Shown here one piece after another: positions 23,465 to 35,125 of a DNA stretch of 64,000 nucleotides. A model generated the notes under the pieces. It did not search any database and was not told where the DNA came from. It saw only the letters and a list, made by a program, of their open reading frames with translations. This stretch comes from Hydnum rufescens UP504 (lineage: Eukaryota > Basidiomycota > Agaricomycetes > Cantharellales > Hydnaceae), in contig MU129002.1 in the NCBI GenBank assembly GCA_014904985.1, forward strand, positions 102,713 to 166,712, in the 5' to 3' direction. Position numbers and translations under genes: made by a program. Each line of letters begins with the position of its first letter. Position 1 is the stretch's first letter.

Positions 23465-23935
23465 TAGATGATATGATAGTATTGTCTGGAAGACAGTAGC
23501 AGAGTAAAAGCCCAAAGGGAGAGAATACAGGCTACCATCTCAAAGATGATAACAGAGTAAATTCCAGAAGTAACAGAACGCAGTGATCATCTCAAAGATG
23601 ACAGCTGAGCAAAAGGGAAAGAACAGAGATATTACCTGCAAGATGATAGTAGAGTAAACATGAAAAGAAAAATAATAGAGGCTATTGTCTCCAAGACAAT
23701 CCTAGAGTAACCATGAGAACAAGAACAAGGAGGCTATCATCTCCAAGACAATAGTAGAGTAACCATGAAAACAAGAACAAGGAGGCTATCATCTCCAAGA
23801 CAATAGTAGAGTAACCATGAGAACAAGAACAAGGAGGCTATCATCTCCAATACAATAGTAGAGTAACAGTGAAAATGAGAACAATGGAGGCTATCATTTG
23901 CAAGATGATAGCAGAGTAACACTATTATACTCCTG
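23465..23935. repeat. Palindrome array, 52-bp units (P family)
   Basis: About eight units of roughly 52 bp. Each carries a short hairpin such as GGCTATCATCTCCAAGACAATAG (in two arms, CTATCATCT and AGACAATAG) followed by a spacer of the type AGAGTAACCATGAGAACAAG. Arms appear as ATTGTCT or ATCATCT, the two products expected if an ancestral ATCGTCT lost its CpG on one strand or the other. Related hairpins lie at 32487, 34368, 38236 and 43110. It sits inside minus-strand coding text, so it may be intronic. Confidence 0.75.
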
Positions 23936-23939
23936 AAGA

Positions 23940-26210
23940 GCAAGAAACCCAGAAAGAGATAAGAAAGGCAGTCCTCACAGCATATAGCCTCTTTGAATAG
24001 TACACACTCTGGGCACCATCAGCACATGTCACAGGCATCTTTGTTGCTTGATTCCATGGCCAGGCAGCAGATGAGACTGAGACAAATGACTTGTTTGTGC
24101 TCCTATCATTCTTCATGGTCATGATGGATGGGCTTAGCATTGGAAATCCATGATCCATAAGAGTGTGAGATGTGAACAAGGGCTGCATCAATGATGTGCT
24201 CAGAAGCTTTGCACTTCCAGTATAAGTGTATGCAAGAGCATGCTCCAAAACTGAAATGACCTCAATCATATACAGAGGGAAGTGATGGAGCCTGGGACAG
24301 TTGGACAGTCTGCCAGGCAGATTCAAGCATCATCTAGACTGGGTAAGTGACCCACTCAAACAATGCAGGGTAAGCCTGTCAGTTGATGTCAGTGGGGTTC
24401 TTAATATTGGAGATCACTGGCAGAAGCACATACATCTGAGGTGTAGATTGAAACATGCTGCTTGAGCTGGGATACAATAGTGGGTACTTCCCAGCCCTTG
24501 GTGAGAGGGAGAATAATGTTTGTATAGATGTATCTAGATGCCATAGATGAATCCGTAGATGGATACACTAATAGTCTGCATCCATACCTGCCATTCCAGT
24601 GCTCTTCTGGAAATGAATGGAGATCTAGGTTGTATACCTGCTCAAGGTGAAGGTCTTGTGGGCAATTGGCAGGGGAGAGTTGCTCTGATATGTGCTTGTG
24701 AGGGAGGAGTCCCTTGACAGCATCCCAGGCATCTCAACCAGCAGCATCTGTGGTGACAGCCCCCTTTTGGACACTCATTCCACCATGTCAATCAGTGAAG
24801 CAGTGGACCATCTCATTGTATGCCTGGAACTTCACACCTCAGAGGGCAGGTGGATGACAATATTCATCACATTCTTCATGACCAACAGAGCAGAGAGCAG
24901 ATATAGTGAGAGGTGGATGGGGCACTCCCCATCATCTAGCTGCAATGGGTCAATATTGAAGAGTGCTTCACATGTGGAGAGGTTGAGCAATACCCACATG
25001 TGGGTCAATTGACATCAAGTACAGTGAATTGGCAAGGGACCCACCAACCATCCTCATTGTAGATCTGGACCTCATTCCCATCTTCATCTACAAGTGGCAG
25101 AGCATCAAGGTTGGGGATGTGGTTACAAATGTCAGGATCCCAAGAATCATACACCAGATCCTGATTCTCTGCAGTAATTTGCTCCATGGGGATGTTGTCA
25201 AACTGTTGAGTAATTTGTGCACTACAAAATGGATTGAGATGGCAATACATCCAGCATGAATGGACAAAACAGACCAGAGGTCACTTGCAAGAGCAAAAGA
25301 GAGGAATTGGATTTTTGAGTGTCTCTCTCATGTTCCCAGATATCAGCTTGATTCAGATTCCCAATAGGTTGGTCCTGGCCAAACTTGCATGTGAGCATGA
25401 TTGGGACATGGGATTCAAGCCAATCCTCTTGTCACCAGGCATCAGGAGCATCAGGAACCCATTTATCCCAGTGGGTTGACATATGCTGGTCCATCAGAGT
25501 GGGGTCCTTGAGCCTCATCTCAATAGTGGGATATTCAGGTTTCCTAGGGAGGGTGGAGATGTCATCAAGGGGGATCACACTGAAGAGAGAATAGACCACA
25601 AACAGGATGCTAAAGTAATCCTGGAATGCAGGTTCCTTCACAGTCAGGCCAATTCCATATGTATCATAACAAATGAATGATAGGTCAGTGTTCTTGGCAA
25701 GAATGAAGGCAAAGAATGATATAGTCATGTGATAATCAGCATGAGACAGTAGGGTGGGACCAGACTTGAAACCTGGGTCAGAAAGTTCAGTGAGCTCATC
25801 AATAGTATGCAGGCCCATGGAAAGCCATGCTTCAGCCTGACCCTGGTAGCCTATGAAAAGCATTGAGCCAGGGGGATCAACACCAAGGAGGCCTGAAGAA
25901 TCATTGAAATGACAGTATGGTTTGTGTAAGTCAAGCCAAAATACAAAATTATGGTCCCCAGGCTGATTGGGAATGATGGCAGACAGCCCCAGCCTGTCAG
26001 ACACTCACTGTGAGGCAATAATTGAGGCAGTGAGTGGTCAGAGCTAGGATCAAGCAAGTATTTCACATCAACAATAATCTTGATGCATGAATGGAGAAGA
26101 TCAGCTGCAGAGTGGGACCACCAGTTTATATAGTAGTCATCAAGGCAAGAGAGAGGGATTGAGACAGTGGGCATGGAGAGATAGGCACTGCATTCTGAAG
26201 GAAGATGCAC
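23940..26210 (-). pseudogene. Unknown large gene, 5-prime part, decayed
   Basis: The best-preserved frame is 25432-26004 (190 codons) with VFWLDLHKPYCHFNDSSG, LSHADYHMTISFFAFILAK and ICYDTYGIGLTVKE. The 25851-26210 frame before it (SIPLSCLDDYYINWWSHSAA, KIIVDVKYLLDPSSDHSLP) belongs to the same protein after a frameshift near 26000. Downstream, 25005-25250 (AENQDLVYDSWDPD) and 23925-24326 (LHHFPLYMIEVISVLEHALA) extend it. The order of protein-like blocks argues for one long minus-strand gene broken by indels and stops. I cannot assign a function; no transposase or polymerase motif is seen. Confidence 0.45.
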
Positions 26211-26662
26211 CCAACACCTTGGTCAGTCACATAGGTGGTCTTCAAAAGGTATGTCAAACAGCATCAAATTTGATACCTATGAGGTTTCAAAAGCCTTTGA
26301 TATCAATTGATCTCAGAGCAGGCACTTTTTTTTTTTTTTGATATTAATTTGATCTCAAACTGGGGACTGAGGTTTACAGAGGTGCATAAAGTGCATTGGC
26401 AAGATCAAAGCTAACTTCTAACTATTACTAAAGAACTAAAAGAGGACAATCAATGGGTTATCAATATTGATAGAGCTCAATGTTAATTTTCTTTTTAAAA
26501 AGCTTGAAGGCAAAGCCAGTTATTTAAAAGAATGTACACCATCAATGGTGGTTACTGGGTCATCAACATTGAGAGCCCAGTCTTGTTTTTTTTTTAGGCA
26601 AAAAAAGCTCAAACATCAAACCATATCCCTTGTAAAGTTTTGGAACCACAGATTTCCACCAT
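26211..26662. other. No gene; T-runs
   Basis: Holds a T run at about 26327-26339 flanked by a direct repeat of GATAT.AATTTGATCTCA, and another T run at about 26585. No supported ORF. Could be retroposition debris. Confidence 0.4.
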
Positions 26663-27355
26663 TCATGTCAGGCAGGGGCTGTTCTTGCAAGCTATACAGG
26701 CCCAGGCCAAGGTCAGGTCATCATCCCCTTGATCTCCAGGGAAGCTTCCAAGTTGCCAGTCTTGTGAACCCAATGGGTTGGCCAAAGGCCCAGCTGAAAC
26801 AGGAGGGACAAATTGTAGGATTGCATACATGGTGGAATCCTGAGACTCTGTCTGTACCACCCTAGGTATGGGAAGTAGTGGATCAACATCCTGAATGAAC
26901 TCAGCAGACCAGTGTGCTGTCCCAGAATCCTTTTTCCTCTTCCTACTACTAGAGTCCATGCCAGAAGTAGAGGCTGAGGGCACAGTAGGCTCAGATCTTG
27001 CAGGGGACTCTTCTTCTTGTGATGCTCTCATCATTGGGTGGGAGGCATCAGAAGCTGGGTGATCACCCTCCATGTCACCCATAGTAACAAGAGTGTGCCC
27101 AAGACAATCAGAGACAAGAACAGATCTATCTGGGAGTCTCCCTTCATTCTTGGATACAAGATCTGACAATGAAGAGACTACTATCTTTTTGGCTACATCA
27201 CAACCAAAAAAATATTTCCAGAGAGACCTCCATGACTCAGTGTGAACAAGGTCCACTGCAAGGTCTTGAATTGGTGGAAATTCCATCAGCAGCAGCCAGT
27301 TCTCAATCCTCATGTGGTTGTTGGCAAGGAAGGATGGCAGGCTACCCCAGGGCAC
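26663..27355 (-). CDS. Hypothetical protein, 230 codons, one of the longest ORFs here
   Basis: An uninterrupted frame ending at 26663; the start at 27355 is an ATG preceded by an in-frame stop a short way upstream. The protein has a folded-looking start (WLLLMEFPPIQDLAVDLVHT, WKYFFGCDVAKKIVVSSL), an acidic and Ser/Pro-rich middle, a basic cluster SSSRKRKKDSG that could act as a nuclear signal, and a Gly/Asp-rich end with CIACKNSPC. It lies tail-on to a B fragment at 27420. No family recognised. Its intactness amid decayed sequence makes it a fair gene candidate, though it has almost no CpG. Confidence 0.45.
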   Translation of the reverse strand: MPWGSLPSFLANNHMRIENWLLLMEFPPIQDLAVDLVHTESWRSLWKYFFGCDVAKKIVVSSLSDLVSKNEGRLPDRSVLVSDCLGHTLVTMGDMEGDHPASDASHPMMRASQEEESPARSEPTVPSASTSGMDSSSRKRKKDSGTAHWSAEFIQDVDPLLPIPRVVQTESQDSTMYAILQFVPPVSAGPLANPLGSQDWQLGSFPGDQGDDDLTLAWACIACKNSPCLT

Positions 27356-27419
27356 TCATGCAATTGAGCCACCCAATGGCACAACCAAGTGGTGGAGCTC
27401 ATCCTTGATCTCCTTCCAC

Positions 27420-27755
27420 TATAGAAGAAGGGTTAGGAGCTCTGATGACTGTCAAATCAAAATCTGGTTTACCCAGTGTGCAGATGGGAGACTGTATTTC
27501 TGTTGTTATTTGTTGGGTTGGTTTGCTTCAATGGTTGATCACTCTCTGCAAGGTGTGTATGGTGTTCAGTGGGGGATAGGATGTGATATGGGCTAGCTGT
27601 AGTCAATGATATATTGTCTGGGATGCTTGTAGGAAGGCTTATACATAGGGGATGCTTGTAGAAAGGCTTATACATTGTTTGTGTTGTGTTGGTTCATTTA
27701 CTGATATTTGTGTATTCTTGTTTACATTCTCCTGGTCAAAATGCAGATATCTGTG
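27420..27755 (-). mobile_element. Element B LTR fragment
   Basis: Inverted 3-prime end of element B: TATAGAAGAAGGGTTAGGAGC at its left edge is the common B terminus, and the copy runs to CTGGTCAAAATGCAG (about 27748), matching 14600-14917. The promoter part is missing. Gag-like coding sequence of a gypsy element starts directly after it. Confidence 0.65.
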
Positions 27756-27756
27756 G

Positions 27757-29781
27757 GTTACAGACTGGTCAGTGTATGTTGACATACCTCCATGCAGCCA
27801 GATACAAGCTAAAACTCCAGTTAATCAGCCAAAACCCTCAGAACCAAAACAAGCAGCCACTGAAAATGTTCTGCAGCCAAGTTACCCTCCAGGAATATTG
27901 CCCCCCTCAGTAATAAAAGAGCTTATAACAGAAAAACCAACCCTTAAAAAGGCTGGACCACCCCCAGAAGAAACAATAGACATAGAAATGGCACTACCTG
28001 AGAAACAAATCCCAATGAATCCTCCAACATATCATTTTACCACTGAGTTTCAAGATGCTTGTGAAGATAAGGAAATAGCAAAGAAAGTACTCAATCAAAA
28101 AGTTGAAATAACTCTTGGAGCCTTCCTTGGATCAGTGCATGGGGCTGCCAAAATATTTGCAGCTGGACTTAAACCCAAGCATGAACTATAATCCCAAACA
28201 TTGAGAACCACTTACAGTTAATCATGCCACCTTTAAACCATGTTTTCCCACAACTGAGGCCTCTGATTATGACTCTGATGATGATGCAGAACAAGATGAC
28301 TACCATGACCATATATGAACCTTGATGGACAGAGACTTGGATGAAGATCTATCCCCACAAACACATCCACAAACACAAGAAAACTATCAAGCACAAGTAA
28401 ATCTGGTTGGATCTCTTGGGCCAAATCCTTTATTTGCTATAGATACAAGAGAAATTGTGGCTAAAGCTAGGGGCCAGAATGGAACCAAGGATGTTGTACT
28501 TATGATTGACACAGGATCTGAATTAAACCTTATCTCCCAGGAAGTTCAGAAAAGATTAAACATCCCAATAGACTACAATGGACAAAACTGGTCATTACAA
28601 GGAATCAATAGTGGACCAGAACCCCTTATAGGATCCTGTTGAAACATTCCAATTGAAATAGGAGGGATAAGATTTGATCATCACTTCTTTGTTAAAAAGG
28701 GAAGCTTTGAGGGTCATGACATACTACTTGGACAACCATGGCTGGTAGGAGTTGGTGCCCAAATCAAATATGAAGGAGCAACAGATGGAAACCATGGAAT
28801 GGACATTCAAGTTTATGAAAAGGGAAACCCAACAGGATCATCAATTTCTCTCCATGCTCTCATGAATGAAGAACAAGAACAAAATAAACTCATTCTTAAA
28901 GATCAGCAATACCTCCAGGAGAACAGCCACCTGAAGGAAGCAATCCAGGTCCACCACAGCCACAATATTGATATAAATCAAATGGAGTATCATTAGTTCA
29001 AACAGCACCTAAAACTCCCCCACAAGACTACAAATATTATCACACAGAAGCAACTCCACCAGACCAATCATTAAAAGGAAATTCACCATTTATACCAATA
29101 TTTGGTAGGGAATTGTCAGAGGCCTTATGACTCCCTGAAATGCATACAAAAGACTTCAATCCAAGCACAAACAAATACCTCATGGATGCCATTATTAACA
29201 AGGAAAGCATATGTGCATGATATCTCAATCAAACTTGGAAATCATCTTCAGCAGCATCTGGAAATCAACTTGAAGACAATCTTGTATGGGTTTATAATGA
29301 ATTAAGGCCAGATTTTGCACAAAAATCTCCAGAAAAAACAGAGGACTTTAGCTATCAAATTGGCCAGGCCATCAGAAATGCTAATAAGATGAAATATAAA
29401 ACTGTGGATAAAAAGAAAAACCCTATTCCCTTGGGAGTCATTCAAAAACCAGTCATTTGTCTTCCTTATAAAAATCTTCCTCCAATCACACCTCTCTTAC
29501 TTCCAACACATCTGCCTAGCTTCAAGGACTTTCAATACACCAAGAAGCTTACCCCTGAATGCATCAAGAAAATAATTGACAATATTCCCAATGATTTTCT
29601 TTTGGAAGAAGAGCTCAATTTACTTCTATATGTGGTTTCTCAAACAGAAAAAGGTCTCACATTTGATGAATCAGAACAAGGAATCTTCAAAACAGAATAC
29701 TTTCCAAGCAATACTTGCAGGTGGATAAAGACTGTCATCCCAATCTTTCATATCTATAGCTCACTTATGGACAAGACTTGA
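27757..29781 (+). pseudogene. Ty3/gypsy gag-protease and start of pol, broken
   Basis: A plus-strand coding region typical of mushroom Ty3/gypsy elements. A gag C-terminal segment (to 28191) has PPTYHFTTEFQDACEDKEIA and KVEITLGAFLGSVHG. The retropepsin domain has the catalytic triad IDTGSELNLIS at about 28505 and the later HDILLGQPWLVG motif (about 28720). Both lie in one frame from 28322 to 28996, broken only by TGA at 28640-28642, a probable CGA-to-TGA. The pre-reverse-transcriptase linker is open at 29389-29781 (MKYKTVDKK at its start). It ends before any reverse transcriptase motif, so the element is truncated at the 3-prime side. It would encode capsid-related and protease functions of a retrotransposon polyprotein; inactive. 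CpG is absent throughout. Confidence 0.8.
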
Positions 29782-30630
29782 GCACACACATTTCTGCATT
29801 AAACTTTGCATATAATGTGCCTATTTTTTTTTTTTGCAATTCCAAGGGGATACCTGAAGCTTGGTCCCAAATTATGAGGGGACCTCATAATTAAGCCTCC
29901 TTTGGCTTAGTCAGTCACTGGTATATGGTTTTGGTAATTGTCGAAGGGTTTTATGGCCTAGGTTGTATCACCACAGAACTCTCAGGGAAAGCTATCCAAC
30001 TTGAGCCTCAGTCTTAGTCACTGAGAATGGTCCAAGGTTTCACAGATGCTCTAAGTACACAAGGTGTAGCTAGAAGCTATGGGAACATGGCAGAGGGTAT
30101 GCAGGGACTGCACACTACTGAGGTGGAACAATATTAATACCTTACCACTTGCATCCTGCAGACTTGGACAAGAAGGCACAATAGAGGTCCTCAGGGAAAA
30201 GTAGTATGACTCTGGGTCAAGTCAAGGAAGGATAAGACAAACTGGAGATGTAGTGGTCTAGTGTCATAAAGGAGTAATGACCTGTAGCACAATGTGAATT
30301 GTGTTAATACTCTGCATATTATGTAATCAGAGGTTCTTGTTACTTGGAGTCCAGGCAAGAGGTTGTAGCAGGTTGCTATGCATGGGTTTAGATTCAGATA
30401 CAAGTGAGCTTTAACTATAGTGGGCTATTCTCCAACTAGTGGGACTACACATGTTCTGTTCACTAGCTGGACCACACCAGAGGTACTTAATTGCACTGGG
30501 AAGATGAGTTTACAAGGTTTAATAGCAGGGAACAGTCAATCACTATGATTTGAGAGGAAGCTGTCTATGAGACAAAGTTCTACTAGCTAGTGCTAGTGTT
30601 GAATTTTTGTTGTTCTACCATGGCAGATTG
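29782..30630. other. No recognisable gene
   Basis: Contains a T run at 29825, a short hairpin AATTATGAGGGGACCTCATAATT (in arms, about 29870-29893), and otherwise ORF-poor text. It could be an unrecognised LTR of the gypsy element upstream, but I found no second copy. Confidence 0.4.
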
Positions 30631-30631
30631 G

Positions 30632-31480
30632 AGGGATATTTATCCCTTTGGGGTTGCATTGTAGAACATTGCATGATCTACCTATCTGTCAGGGCCACAC
30701 TGTGATGAGAGCACCAAACCAGTGTAAACACAAATAAATCTGGCTAAGTCTGGCATAAGTCTGGCATAAGTCTGGCTGAGTCTGAATGAATCTGGGTGAG
30801 AGTCAGACAGTAAGAGACAGGAGAACAGAGGAGAAATCCTGCAGCCCAGAAGGGTCTGGGCTGAGGTGAGCACAGCAGTCCTTAAGCTTGTGAAGTCAGC
30901 TGGAAAGCACTTGGAGCTGTAGTCTGGAGTAGAAGCAGAAATCCTGAGATTTAACATTAAGGGAATAGGTACTAACCTGTAGTCTGGAGTAGAAGCTGAA
31001 ATCCTGAGAGATTAAAGCTGGGTCTCTGGATGTCACCCCTGGACTACTTATACATAGTTCCTATACTATGGGGGATTGATTGCTTAACAAGAGGTGGTTA
31101 CAGGGGGGCAGGCACAAGAGGGGGAGTGGGCAGGAGATGGGAAAGTGGAGGGAACAGGAACAGGGCCAGGGGTAAACATGTGGGAACTGGAAGTAAAGGA
31201 AATGAAGGGGAAATGAAATGGAGGTGGGGACAAATCAGAAACAGACCAGAACCAAAGCTGGAACCAAAACCAGAATCAAAACTGGAATTACCTGGGAAAT
31301 GGATGAACTCTGACACTATCTAAGATTCCTTACTATTGTAGAGGTGTCTATTGAGATGTAAGATTCCATGCCTTGTTCTTTCCAGGACCTTGTCTGCTTT
31401 TCCAATGATGTGATGCTTTTCACAGGCATGTTTCCTAATCCCCTCAATGTGTACATGAGATGCTCTGTTTTACTTCATCC
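30632..31480. repeat. Repeat E, copy interrupted by a solo LTR
   Basis: Flanks 30632-30686 and 31316-31480 together match 53207-53400: GGGATATTTAT, TAGAACAT, CCTATCTAA, TCCTTACTATT.TAGAGG, CCTTGTTCTTTCCAGGACCT and GTGAT.CTTTTCACAG in order. The LTR at 30687-31315 lies between CTATC and CTATC, whereas the 53-kb copy has a single CTATCTAA. The family is unknown. Confidence 0.75.
30687..31315 (-). mobile_element. Solo LTR, family D (chromovirus type), with TSD
   Basis: Inverted copy of the LTR at 61035-61692. On the plus strand it starts TGTCAGGGCCACAC and ends ACTCTGACA. It has 5-bp target duplications CTATC at 30682-30686 and 31316-31320. It shares the two GTAGTCTGGAGTAGAAGC repeats, ACTTATACATAGTTCCTATA and AACAAGAGGTGGTTACAGGG blocks. 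No internal region, so it arose by LTR-LTR recombination. Confidence 0.9.
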
Positions 31481-32900
31481 TTCTAGAGTAATGCTTGTGA
31501 GGATGCTTTGTCTGCCCCAGGTGAGTAGTTCTGTATGTAGGTGGATGGTTTAAGCAGTTGAAGTTAAAACAGAAGAATTAAGGATGTGGTTATGGTAAAT
31601 GTTGTAGGGCTCTAGAGTGATGATGATGGGTGGAGTTAAAGATTGCAGAAGGTGGGAGGAATGAATGAGGAGAGGGAGATGATGGATGATGGATGGGTTA
31701 GGGATTGCAAGTTATGAAGTAGGTAAGAAATCAGATGATGAGAATTATGGGGAAAATGGGATGGATTGATGTGCTGGTGTAGTATGCATGTTGTTTTTCA
31801 AGATTGGAATTTGACAAGAGTGAATGAAGACATGTATTTGTTGATAAGTTGTAATGCTGATGAGAGGGATGGTTGAGTGAGGAAAGAAGAAGCTTACATA
31901 GTGAGGGGGAGGAATGAGGGGGGAAGGGAAAGGAGAAAGGAGAGGGGGAGACAGAAATAGGGATGTGAGAGTAAGAAAGAGGATGTGATAGAGAAGTGAG
32001 GAGATATGTAACATATATGAAAGTGAGGGGGAATAAAGGAGATATATATTGAGAGTAGAGAAGATAGAGGGGGGATATGAACAAGGAAAGGGAGGGATGA
32101 GGGAATGAGATCAGAGAGCAAGATAAGGAGCTTTCTGGAGGGAGTGAGAGGAGGAAGCTTGAAGAGATGAAGAATGAATAGAGACAGAGGGGTAGAAAGA
32201 TAGGGGGTACCTGATTTTGAAGTCTTTGATTTTTTAGAGGTAGCTAAAGGAGAGGTGAGAGAGGTGAGAGAGGAGGGGGAAGGGAAGAAAGAGGGAGAGT
32301 ACCAGTATCAGGGGAGGGGAGAGTGTGTTTGATGGTGTTGGAAGAGGATTGATTGTTGAGGGAGGCTAAGAAGGAGATAAGAAAGGAAGGGGAGGAGAAG
32401 GGAGGGGACTTATGGGAGGGAGCTGAATGGGGAGGGAGAGAAGAGAGGATGACAAAGAGGGGGTATAGAAATGAAATGAAATTCCCATATCGTCTCCAAG
32501 ACAATACAGGAAACAAGAAATATTTGAAGACATATGTGCTTACCAGGAGTGGATGTGGTAGCAGGAGCCCTAGTGTGGGAGTGAGTCTAGAGACATGGGG
32601 GATTGTTGACAGGGTGTAGGGGAAAGATGACAAGCAAAAGGTAGGGAGGAAGGAAGGGAGAGGAAGGAAGGGAGAGGAAGGAAGGGAGAGGAAGGAAGGG
32701 AGGGAGATCTTGAGCCTTGGACCTCAGTCTCTCTGCTGTGAGGGGTAGTGGGAAGGAGAGGATGAGTAGAGGGAGGAGAGAAGTTGTTGGGGGGGAGGAG
32801 GAAGGGAGGTCAAGGGGAGGAGGGGAAGAGAGAGGCAAGAAAGGATGAAAGGAAGGGGGGAGAGGACCAGTGGGAGGGACATGGAGAGAAGCAGATGAAT
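31481..32900. repeat. Long purine-biased tract with 16-bp repeats
   Basis: From about 31600 the plus strand is strongly G/A-rich. It includes an AGGAAGGAAGGGAGAG 16-bp tandem repeat at about 32645-32705. On the minus strand this reads as Pro/Ser/Leu-rich ORFs (31745-32838), which I take as low-complexity or a decayed disordered tail of the neighbouring G1 gene. A single P-family hairpin sits at 32487-32520. Confidence 0.5.
32487..32520. repeat. Single P-family hairpin retaining CpG
   Basis: TTCCCATATCGTCTCCAAGAC followed by AATACAGGAAA: a stem of the form CATATCGTCT/AGACAATA. It keeps one ATCGTCT arm while its partner shows ATTGTCT-type change, which supports the idea that array variants come from CpG decay. 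Confidence 0.65.
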
Positions 32901-34345
32901 TGGGGAGAGGATGGGGAGAGTGAGAGTGAATCAGATCATTGGGATCAGGATTGATGTGATTAGGGTTGTTGTGATTGGGATCATTCCAATCAGGATTGAT
33001 GTGTTCCTGAGAGTTATCAGAATCAGCATCATCAGAGTCATTGGACTCATTGGCATCACCTGGAGGAGTCTGAACAGCATTGTTGTCCTCAATGATGTGT
33101 TTGCTCTTGACATGATCAGGACAAGAGTGGGAATGACCAGGAGGAAGGGGAGAGTGTGAGGAGGGGGGAAGGACAAGGGCAGTGGGAAGTGGGGTAAGGA
33201 CAGGAGAGCCAGTGGTGGAGCATTTGTATTCACCTCTGGGAACAAGATCCTTGTACAGGACATGCTTCTGACTGTCTGGGAGGGGAGGAGGAGGATGAAG
33301 GGCATGATGCTAGCATTCCTGATGTAACTCCATTTCCTGGAAGAGAGAAGAGAGGTGAGAGGGAGAGAGAAGAGAAGAGAAGAGAGGAGAAGACAGACCC
33401 AAAGGAGATTGTTGAGGGCAATCTTGATGCCACTAAGCTTGCTCTTGAGATTGAAATTGATGTGATTATATTTTGATTTTTCAACAAGGGAGAGAATCTT
33501 CTGATTGAACTTGTGATGTTCAGTGGAGAGGTTTTTGAGGGTAGCAAGGTGAGAGATTTCAAGGGGAGAAAGGAAGGTTGGATTGGTGGTGGTGGAGGAG
33601 TTGGGGACAAGGGGGTCCCAGAATTCAGAGTAGGCAGAAAATTCACAATGGATGGTGAAGATGATGGAGAGCTCATAGTGGAGGATGGCACCACTGGCAG
33701 GGCTAGTCTTAAAGAGAAGGGGCCAATAGTGATTGATGTAGTGAAGTTTGACAAGGAGGGCCATTTGGAGGTGGTTCATATTCTTGACAAGATTGACAGT
33801 GGCAACAGTGATCATCCATCTCTTGACAAGAGGGGGGGAGTGAATGGAGCTCTTTGGCTGGGACCAGATGGGTTTAAGCCCCAACCAAGTGCAATTGATC
33901 TCCTCCTTGGAGATGGGAGGGATGAGAGAACTGAAGTAAGGGTAGGAGGAGGGGGGAGAGGCTGGGTGTCCCTTGACTTTAGTTTAGTTTTTCAAGGGTG
34001 AAGGCCAGGGATGGGGATGCTTTTAATGGTGGCAAGGTCAGGGTGTGGACCATGAATGGGGGTGATTTGATGGAGAGCATGGGTGAAGTTGACATGGGTG
34101 CCCACTGAATTGATGTGGAACCAGAATACCATCTATTGGAGGAAGGATTAGAGAGGGGGAGGCATGGAGCAAAGAAGAAGAGGGGACCTTTGGCTGAGAG
34201 TCATGAACATATTGCATGACATGAGGGTTGTGTAGGAGGGCCTCAGATATGTCACAAGTTTTCTCTTTTGAATGGGAGAATTCAATGTTATGCCATACAA
34301 TGGGATTGAACCAAGTGGCAATCTATTGATGAGAAGGTGGGTGAT
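32900..34345 (-). pseudogene. Unknown gene G1 (paralog of G2)
   Basis: Minus-strand protein with a long open part at 32931-33884 (317 codons): MITVATVNLVKNMN, FHLQMALL-type block, HYINHYWPLLFKTS, SEFWDPLVPNSSTTTNPTFL and LEISHLATLKNLSTEHHKFN. The upstream part (33900-34345) continues in other frames, including ALLHNPHVMQYVHDSQ. Blocks align in order with G2 at 41925-43105 (PQMALFIECHFFDHYCPALL, LTEIDHLSTLKSDLS), so the two are paralogs. The C-terminal end is Asn/Asp/Pro/His-rich and looks disordered. No known domain recognised. P-family hairpins lie just upstream (34368-34522). Stops and frame changes suggest decay. Confidence 0.5.
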
Positions 34346-34367
34346 ATCAGTGTGAAGCTACATGTCA

Positions 34368-34522
34368 ATTCCCATATTGTCTTCAAGACAATACAGGACA
34401 GGGACATTTTCCCATATTGTCTTTGAGATGATACAGGAAATGGCCCCATTCCCATATTGTCTTGAAGATGATACAAGAAAATGTCCCTATCCTGTATTGT
34501 CTTGAAGACAATACAAGGAAAC
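34368..34522. repeat. P-family hairpin array upstream of G1
   Basis: Four hairpins in tandem: CATATTGTCTTCAAGACAAT, CATATTGTCTTTGAGATGAT, CATATTGTCTTGAAGATGAT and TGTATTGTCTTGAAGACAAT, with spacers of the ACAGGAAATGGCCCC or ACAGGACAGGGACATTTT kind. Both ATTGTCT and ATCATCT-derived arms occur within one unit. Confidence 0.75.
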
Positions 34523-35125
34523 CACAAGATAATAGGCTGCACAGGCTCACCTCCACAACCCCATCCTGAATAGACCAAAGTTGCCCCTCCATCCACTCCA
34601 ACATACAATTGGACATAAACAGCATCAGGAGCCCACTCATATGTGGCCAGTTCATCAACAACCACTCAACTTGCTCCACAACCAGTTCATACCCCCATCT
34701 AGTCACCACTTCCTCACCTCCTTCTGGATGATCAATCACACCTCTGCTGCATACCTATCAGACAGGTATGGCTTCCCCCACATAAGGAACTCTGTCATCA
34801 CTCCAGTGACACATACACCTGCTCCCATTCAACCACCCCTAGCCCTCTGTGGTGTTGCTTGTGCTCCCACATCACCACTTGCTTGTCTTCCACTGTCCCA
34901 AATGCATATAGCAAGCCACCAATCATCAAGACTCGATTATTCTCCTCAAACAATGTAGATAGCAGCTGTGCTCACTCCATCAGTCGTCTTCTTTCAATTA
35001 CATCTTCACTTACCCCAGCAAGATGATCTCCTATCAGTGTCTGCATCCCCTTGATCTTTGTGTAATGCCTGTGGAAGTAGTGGTCCCCACATGTCACATA
35101 CCAGGACCAGCCCAGGGAAACAAGT
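34523..35125. other. No supported gene
   Basis: Overlapping ORFs occur on both strands (plus 34581-34958, His/Pro-rich; minus 34383-34739). The minus one could be a 5-prime extension of G1 with the hairpins as an intron. I cannot choose between these, and neither resembles a known protein. Confidence 0.35.

Noticed and set aside
31731..32838. Several Pro/Ser/Leu-rich minus-strand ORFs as separate genes
   Set aside because: Low-complexity purine tract on the opposite strand; at best a decayed tail of G1.
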